DNA from: Halichondria panicea
Taxonomy: Eukaryota > Porifera > Demospongiae > Suberitida > Halichondriidae
Reading direction: 5' to 3'
Assembly: GCF_963675165.1 (NCBI RefSeq)
Contig: NC_087384.1
Coordinates: forward strand, 6,699,682-6,763,681
Length of the DNA stretch: 64,000 nt
Both the position numbers and the translations under genes were made by a program. The notes beneath the pieces were generated by a model. That model searched no databases. It saw nothing but the letters and a program-made list of their open reading frames with translations, and was not told the origin of the DNA. Numbering within the stretch: position 1 is the stretch's first letter; every line of letters begins with the position of its first letter. Positions 58,120 through 64,000 of the stretch are shown here, in pieces.

Positions 58120-61100
58120 CTACTCAACGCTAGGTTTAGGGTCTGTTGGTCTGTCAGTGAGTAGTATGCCCAGTGTGAACACTAGACTGAGAGCTGCCAC
58201 CGCCACTGCTGCCAGGTACATGTGGTGGGCCGCCACTGTCTTGTCAGTCTGTGTGTGTGTGTGGAGGTGTGTGTGTGTGTGTGTGGGATGAGTGAGTGTG
58301 TGGAGGTGTGTGTGGAGGGTGGGATGAGTGTGTGTGTGTGTGGGTGTGTGTGGAGGATGGGATGAGTATACAGGTACTAAGTCCTTTAATGAACACTTAC
58401 AGTACATGCATGCCATTAATAATAATTGATTCATTATACACATAAAGCCACTTCCTAGAGTACAATCTAATGGGCTAGTCAATCATGTAACAGTGACCAC
58501 ACTACTTCAATGGACTCTATACCATTAGCATGCTAGAGTACAGTAATACAGTATAGTATACATGTACAATACAGTACAGGGTGTAGGGTTAATGACCCCA
58601 CATGCGTTATAATACAGTACAGGGTGTAGGGTTAATGACCCCACATGCGTTATAATACAGTACAGGGTGTAGGGTTAATGACCCCACATGCGTTATAATA
58701 CAGTACAGGGTGTAGGGTTAATGACCCCACATGCGTTATAATACAGTACAGGGTGTAGGGTTAATGACCCCACATACGTTATATACAGTACAGGGTGTAG
58801 GGTTAATGACCTCACATGCGTTATATACAGTACAGGGTGTAGGGTTAATGACCCCACATACGTTATATACAGTACAGGGTGTAGGGTTAATGACCTCACA
58901 TACGTTATATACAGTACAGGGTGTAGGGTTAATGACCTCACATACGTCTGGTACAGTACTGTACTGCGTTACTGTACAGTATACATGTGTATAATGGTGC
59001 AGTGGTGTGATCTCACATCGCTCAGAATGATCTTAATGATGTCGTTGACTTTGGCTCCGAACTTGTGCTCGTTGACCACTCTCACTTCACTCTCCTCAGA
59101 GCAGTCTGTTGCCATGACAATATCGGCCACCTCAGTGCCATCATTGGGGACAGTGAGATCCAATGAGTGTTGACACAAGGTAGGGCATCTTGTATCATTC
59201 ACAGCTAGCTTTCTGGGGACAGAAAAATTTATGCTCCCGATTATGCAATAATAGCTTTTACTTAATGTTATGTACTAGCACAGGTCAACAAGGATTAAAT
59301 GGTGTACACTTATACAGGAAGAGATTATAGTGAGGTCACCAGGAAGCAGTACAGTTAGTACATGTATTTAACCATAGATAGAGTTGGAAATGGAAGTGAT
59401 TTACAATGAAGTCTACGTAGTGGCTCTGGGACCATCCGTGTATCTCCTCATAACTCCCGCAAAAGCCCGGGAAACTTATTGTGTCCAATGCATACATCTC
59501 AGAGCTACCCCCATTACTGAATCACATGCCCCCTGATAGTAGGTATCAATTGGAAACGAAGAAAATATAATCTCCATTGTCGTGAAGTAGCTAGAGGTAC
59601 ACAGAGCGCTTTTTCATGCTTGTGTTCCTATGATATACATGTAGCTAAGGCTGTGTAACTAAATAGTGTCCTAGCTGTGTCCCAAATGGCCTCAAGTATG
59701 AGATGAAAGTTGATGTTTAGCAGAGAGCAACACAATTCTCATGGAATTATTTATGTTTAGCCCTCGTGTTAAAAAGTAAGCCTTGATTAAAACCGCAGAG
59801 ATACACGGATGGTTCTTCGAGGGTACTTCCGTTTCCAATCCCTCTCTACTCTATATAATAGTTAGACACTGTTTTGGAGGTGTCTATGGGATTTAGAAGC
59901 CCAAAGATTTATTAAACCAAAGTTGGATTCTTGATGGAAAACTGGAGAGGAAAAATCCAATTCGCACTGATTTAGTATCCCGAGCGTAGCGAGGGTACTA
60001 AAGTGGCTGCACCGACAAAACAGTGTCTAACTCATTTAGATACTAGTGCGCATGCGCAAACTGCTTGACTACAATACAATTACTTGACAACGGAATACTA
60101 GGTATACTAAGTAAATTTGCAGGTATACTAAGTCCCATAGTATACCTGCTCTGAGGCACTTTTCCCATGTACTTCCCATGTAGATCTTATCAACTAGTGT
60201 CTAACTATGATTTGACTTACTTGCAGTTAATGACTTGTGTTTCGAAGGTGAAGTCCTCGTGTACCTGTGGTAGTCGAGTGGGGACAGACTTAGAGGGGGC
60301 CGTGATAAGGACACTCCCATTCACTCTACAATAGCCATCAGGGCACTCTAGTGTGTGTGTGGAGGGGTGGAGGGTGTGTGTGTGTGTGGGGGGTGGTGGA
60401 GGGTGTGTGTGTGTGGGGGGTGGTGGAGGGTGTGTGTGTGTGTGGAGGGTGTGTGTGTATGTGTGTGTGTGTGGGTGGGTGTGTGTGGGTGTGTGTGGAG
60501 GATTATATCAGTGTTTACTGTGTATGCTGTTTAGGGAAACTATGGTGCTTGCTTTGGCTTACTGGTATCACTCAATGTGTCAGGTGAAACGTCCAGCCAG
60601 AAATGCACAAAGACTTGTCCATCAATCCTCTCACCATCACCTATAGTGGGGACAGATGAGTGCCTCAGTGTATGCATAGTCTTCTGGAGGGATAGTCTAC
60701 AGTCACTAGTGGACACAGCAAGTGTACAGTCACTAGTGGACACAGCAAGTGTACAGTCACTAGTGGACACAGCAAGTGTACAGTCACTAGTGGACACAGC
60801 AAGTGTACAGTCACTAGTGGACACAGCAAGTGTACAGTCACTAGTGGACACAGCAAGTGTACAGTCACTAGTGGACACAGCAAGTGTACAGTCACTAGTG
60901 GACACAGCAAGTGTACAGTCACTAGTGGACACAGCAAGTGTACAGTCACTAGTGGACACAGCAAGTGTACAGTCACTAGTGGACACAGCAAGTGTACAGT
61001 CACTAGTGGACACAGCAAGTGTACAGTCACTAGTGGACACAGCAAGTGTACAGTCACTAGTGGACACAGCAAGTGTACAGTCACTAGTGGACACAGCAAG

Positions 61101-61968
61101 TGGTACACTAATATAGATTGTTTAGTGTACATGCACGGGACATAACAGATAAATTACATTTTCTATAGCTACGTATCTACAGTAATTAGGCCCATTTCTA
61201 GAGATTATAGTACTCACATTTTATTTGTGTCCCAATCTCTTGTCCTATGAGGTTAGCCACCAACACTATATTCTTTACTTTATCCTTCTTTGCTTGATCC
61301 TTCTTTGCTTGATCCTTCTTTGATTGATCCTTCTTTGCTTGATCCTTCTTTACTTGATCCTTTACAAACTTTTCGTGCACATCGAACTCTAACTCCACAC
61401 ATGTTGTGAGCATGGTTCTGTTATTAATGATCGTCTTGTTGAATGGAGGGTAGGAGGGTAGGATGGACGATATGTTCCGATTGTTGGGTTTGGTTGATCG
61501 AGGATTGACTTTGAAGCAGTAGTTATTGTGTCCGAGTTTACCAATGTATGAGTTCCAATTCTATGTAGTGTGTGTGGCGTGTGTGTGTGGTGTGGGTGTG
61601 TGTGTGTGGTGTGTGTGTGTGGTGTGTGAGTGGGTAGATGTGTGTGGCCTGGGTGTGTGTGTGAGTGGGTAGATGTGTGTGTGTGTGTCCTAAGGACTTG
61701 CCTGCATTGCGTCCAGGTCAGGTAGCTTTGATTTCCCTGCTATATACAGTCCAATGAAAGGTAGACATACTGAGATCACAGTCAGGGTAAAGATGAAGAT
61801 ACAAGATGGTGGTTGCTTCAGAATGTATCCGAGCACACGCAGAGTGAGAATATCGCACACGATCTTCCTACATGTACTACTCTTGTCAGCCTCTCTTGAC
61901 TGCTCATTGAGGGCTAAGTTGACTCTAGAGAACTTCTTTTTAGTAACACCATTACTTTTGTGAGACAT
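58120..61968 (-). CDS. TMEM248: TMEM248-like two-span membrane protein, 379 aa
   Basis: Exons (minus): 61968-61702, 61560-61218, 60640-60563, 60347-60221, 59212-59017, 58248-58120; phases agree, 1140 nt. A cytosolic head (MSHKSNGVTKKK) is followed by a membrane span (PPSCIFIFTLTVISVCLPFI). The large middle part has Cys-rich stretches (CPDGYCRVNGSVLI) and an NWNSYIGKL start resembling the vertebrate family. A second span in the last exon (AAHHMYLAAVAVAAL) is followed by a short tail ending PKPSVE. The overall layout and the DKxxxxHxM-span signature match TMEM248/TMEM219-type proteins (family recall, no alignment run). Intron 1 has a GC donor (CAG/GCAAGT). A Lys-Asp pentapeptide (KKDQA) is repeated about five times in exon 2. 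The biochemical role is unknown. Confidence 0.75.
58249..58370. repeat. (GT)n-rich tract in TMEM248-like intron 5
   Basis: GT runs with 'ggaggtg' and 'gggatgag' interruptions lie directly upstream (minus sense) of the last-exon acceptor. It is an expanded version of the GT tract seen beside every orphan exon. Confidence 0.85.
58568..58950. repeat. 43-bp minisatellite, about nine units
   Basis: The unit contains 'cagtacagggtgtaggg' then 'ttaatgacc'. The first units are 43 bp apart, and the later ones slightly shorter because of a missing 'aa'. It lies in intron 5 of the TMEM248-like gene. The open frames across it are repeat artefacts. Confidence 0.92.
59373..59856. mobile_element. MITE-like element 1 in TMEM248-like intron 4
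   Basis: The left end 'atagatagagttggaaatgg' and a subterminal 'accatccgtgtatctc' (about 59430-59445) are matched in inverted orientation by 'gagatacacggatggt' and 'ccgtttccaatccctctcta' at the right end. No coding capacity. Confidence 0.65.
59857..60213. mobile_element. MITE-like element 2 in TMEM248-like intron 4
   Basis: Outer ends ATAGTTAGACACT and AGTGTCTAACTAT form a 13-bp inverted repeat. A third, inner copy (CAAAACAGTGTCTAACT, 60016-60032) pairs with the left end over 17 bp, so a shorter element may be nested. A 12-bp perfect hairpin (GCAGGTATACTA, loop AGTCCCA) lies at 60119-60149. Non-coding. Confidence 0.65.
60350..60500. repeat. (GT)n/GGTGGAGGG-rich tract in TMEM248-like intron 3
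   Basis: Low-complexity GT repeats with repeated 'ggggggtggtggagggtg' units, running into the acceptor of exon 4. The open frames here are of low complexity and were not called. Confidence 0.85.
60702..61103. repeat. 27-bp minisatellite, 15 near-perfect units
   Basis: The unit 'gtcactagtggacacagcaa' + 'gtgtaca' is repeated 15 times in intron 2 of the TMEM248-like gene. Because 27 is a multiple of three, several frames on both strands are open across it. None is flanked by splice sites that fit the gene. Confidence 0.95.
61565..61690. repeat. (GT)n tract in TMEM248-like intron 1
   Basis: GT repeats with 'gagtgggtagatgtg' units fill most of the 141-bp intron. Confidence 0.85.
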
Positions 61969-62272
61969 TGTGCTGAGCCAGCTAGCTATAAAAATGGAGT
62001 ACCAGCCCCGCCCACTTTAGAATGATGCCACACCCCTATTCAGGCGAGAGGGGTAAATATAAGGGAAAGGTCGTCTATGCTATACCATAAAAAACTAGCT
62101 GTTACCAGGCCGAGTTGTCTCTAAAATAACGCTTTGTTATATGGGAAAGGTCGTCTATAGTAGAAGCTGTAACAGTTTATGAGGGGCGTGGCTTGCAAGA
62201 CCAATCGAAGTTAAAAATTATAAATATTATTCATGCTCCATTGTTAATAGCTAGCTAGCTGGAGAGGAGACA
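61969..62272. promoter_or_regulatory. Head-to-head promoter region (TMEM248-like / 7TM receptor b)
   Basis: 304 bp between divergent start codons. It contains a 16-bp direct repeat, GGGAAAGGTCGTCTAT, at 62063-62078 and 62143-62158 (80 bp apart), a plausible shared factor site. A bidirectional promoter is inferred from the layout. Confidence 0.55.
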
Positions 62273-64000
62273 ATGGACTACAACAGTTACAGCCTAACCA
62301 CCGTGATGGAGGAGATGTCCACCATAGGCCCGGGGGAGGCCTGCAACTACACACACAGCTACTGTATCAAGGACATGAAGGAAAGTGATGTAAGTGTCCA
62401 CTGGTACATGGTTGTGAATCCCATTGAGAGAGCTATAATTAGGAGATCCATCAGTGCAGTATTTATTAGGAGATGGAGCATGTTTTGTTGCTTGTTTAAT
62501 ACGATATTAATTATGCTTTATTGGACTGTGGTATTATTACCATTTAAAAATTAAATTACGACTGCGAAATAGTATACCACAGAGCTAGAGATAGTTGGTT
62601 GTGTTTAGTCCACCTGTGCTGCACTATGCATCAGTGTGGTTTGTTCCTGTAAGTTTAAGTTTTCACATGCATGTTCTTCACATGCTTCTATTAAGCTACT
62701 GTAACATGGCACACTGTAGTATTCAGTGACTGTCAATAAAACGTTTTCTGGCACAACAAATAATCCATTTCCTACAGTTAGCATCGCATGTACCACAGGA
62801 AGCTAAACTATCTGTGAGGTTTTAACTGGCACACACCACACACACACACACACACTCCCACACACACACACAGGTTGGTAAGAACACTGCCATAGCATTG
62901 ATCAGAATGGTCGCCTCTATACTGAGGTAAGCTCTTACTGTTAGTCTGAAATATATATAAGTGGATCTAATGACATCCTCAGCAATGGTTGCATTTGAAA
63001 CCTTTGTGTGGGTTACTCCTGTGGTTTCATCTTTTCAATTCCATAATTAATGACATCCTATAATACCTACATGTCTGGTATACTGTATATCATGTTTCAG
63101 TTGTAATTTTGTGTGTGCATAATTTGCAATTGATTGGAAGAAACGCACAGAGTGAGCATCCGCATGCGTGCAATTTCCCATGCAATTCGCAAAAAATGCA
63201 ATCAGGCATGTACAGTGTCATTGCAATTGATTGACCTCGAAACCTGATATAATGGGTAATCAGTGTATCAATGCACACGCGTGTAATTGACCTCCCACAC
63301 ACACACACACATCCCACACACGCCCACACACACAGTATTCTTGGGACTGCCTCTATTATCGTGTCTGCAATCCTCAAGCGTCAAGTCAAGAGTCCAAAGG
63401 TCAGTCACTTAGTGTGTGTGCGTGCTTAAGGTAACACATTCCATACGTACATTATAGCAGCTAATACACTGCATGGCTATAATGCACTGGCTATAATGCA
63501 CTGGCTATAATGCACTGGCTATAATGCACTGGCTATAATGGACTGGCTATAATGCACTGGCTATAATGCACTGGCTATAATGCACTGGCTATAATGGACT
63601 GGCTATAATGCACGCTCTGTTTGCTCAGCCTTGTCTAAACGTGTGCAAAACTTCTCTGCTTTTACTGAAAGTGAAAGGCAGTATTGATAACAGTCCTATC
63701 TCAGCTGTTGTGCATGACCTTTCAAAAGTGTTGGGAACGTTTTATAGAAAACAGGGATTTTTGGTAGTCTTAATTTTCTCATTCATTTATCCACTGCAGG
63801 TCCATCCCATATTCGTATTGTCCATTGCAGACTTGATGCTGGCGTTCCTATGGGTGATAGGGGGTGTGCTCTGGTTAACTAGTGTCTCAAATCATCTCGT
63901 CTGGTGTTTCATGGCCACCCTCATGACTGTGGTGAGTGTGTGGGGGCGGTGTGGATCTATAGTGAGGGGGTGGATGTGTGTGGGGGCGGTGTGTATTTAG
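62273..64000 (+). CDS. Seven-transmembrane receptor copy b, 5' part only
   Basis: Exons in the window: 62273-62389, 62874-62926, 63336-63399, 63800-63931; it continues beyond the window. Exons 2 and 3 are 53 and 64 nt, exactly as in receptor a (11137-14482). The same residues follow: PK at the end of exon 3 and VHPIFVLSIADLMLAFLWVI in exon 4. The N-terminus is short with Asn-X-Thr sites (NYT). The two receptors are therefore paralogues flanking the array. The family assignment is the same as for copy a; the ligand is unknown. Confidence 0.78.
63475..63611. repeat. 14-bp minisatellite, about ten units
   Basis: The unit 'ggctataatgcact' is repeated about ten times in intron 3 of receptor b, with two 'gga' variants. 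Confidence 0.92.

Noticed and set aside
58693..58994. Open frames across the 43-bp minisatellite
   Set aside because: Repeat artefact inside intron 5; no start context or family resemblance.
60350..60646. Gly/Val/Cys-rich plus-strand open frames
   Set aside because: Translation of a GT/GGTGG microsatellite.
60702..61103. CRISPR-like array
   Set aside because: Units are contiguous 27-mers without unique spacers, in a eukaryotic intron.
60540..61132. Long open frames on both strands across the 27-bp minisatellite (up to 184 codons)
   Set aside because: A 27-bp period keeps any stop-free frame open. The sequence is a pure tandem repeat in an intron of the TMEM248-like gene with no fitting splice sites.
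61198..61413. A separate small Lys/Asp-rich gene
   Set aside because: It is part of exon 2 of the TMEM248-like gene, with phase-matched neighbours on both sides.

Overview
The window is nuclear DNA of an early-branching animal, most likely a demosponge. The evidence is short GT-AG introns, animal gene families (a CLIP-170 cytoskeletal linker, seven-helix receptors, a TMEM248-like protein), abundant CA/GT microsatellites, and a large lineage-type expansion of Death-domain genes. The species is not identified. All exon models were built by hand from splice consensus, reading phase and comparison between copies.

Left part (1-14482): a 23-exon CLIP1/CLIP-170 orthologue runs on the minus strand (10724 down to 1009). 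It has three CAP-Gly domains, a long coiled coil and two C-terminal zinc knuckles. It stands head-to-head with a plus-strand seven-transmembrane receptor gene (11137-14482). The CLIP1 introns carry foldback repeats, microsatellites and a stray copy of part of one of its own exons.

Centre (14583-57961): 15 tandem plus-strand copies (called C1-C15 here) of one gene. Each has six core exons encoding an N-terminal Death domain, a short two-exon linker, a conserved middle domain I cannot name, a caspase-fold domain, and an acidic/basic tail. C7, C12, C13, C14 and C15 are open from start to stop, and C11 is open if its decayed exon 3 is skipped. C1-C6 and C8-C10 carry stops, frameshifts or deletions. 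No copy keeps both members of the caspase His/Cys dyad: C3, C4, C9 and C13 keep the His-Gly, and only C14 keeps the Cys. The encoded proteins therefore look like Death-domain pseudocaspases. Longer duplicated blocks (C4-C6 against C9-C11), near-identical distant copies (C1 and C12) and mosaic copies (C2, C14, C15) show repeated unequal exchange.

Every repeat unit from C2 onward also carries, on the minus strand just upstream of the Death-domain gene, a copy of the last coding exon of the TMEM248-like gene that closes the array (58120-61968, minus). There are 14 such orphan exons, and 11 are still open.

Right part (58120-64000): the TMEM248-like gene has 6 exons and 379 codons. Its introns hold a 43-bp minisatellite, a 27-bp minisatellite and two MITE-like elements. 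It is head-to-head with a second seven-transmembrane receptor gene (62273 to beyond the window), paralogous to the first. The array thus sits between two related receptor genes and ends in the 3' end of the TMEM248-like gene. The gene neighbourhood suggests local expansion of an intracellular death/immune signalling family. That role is inferred from domain content only.
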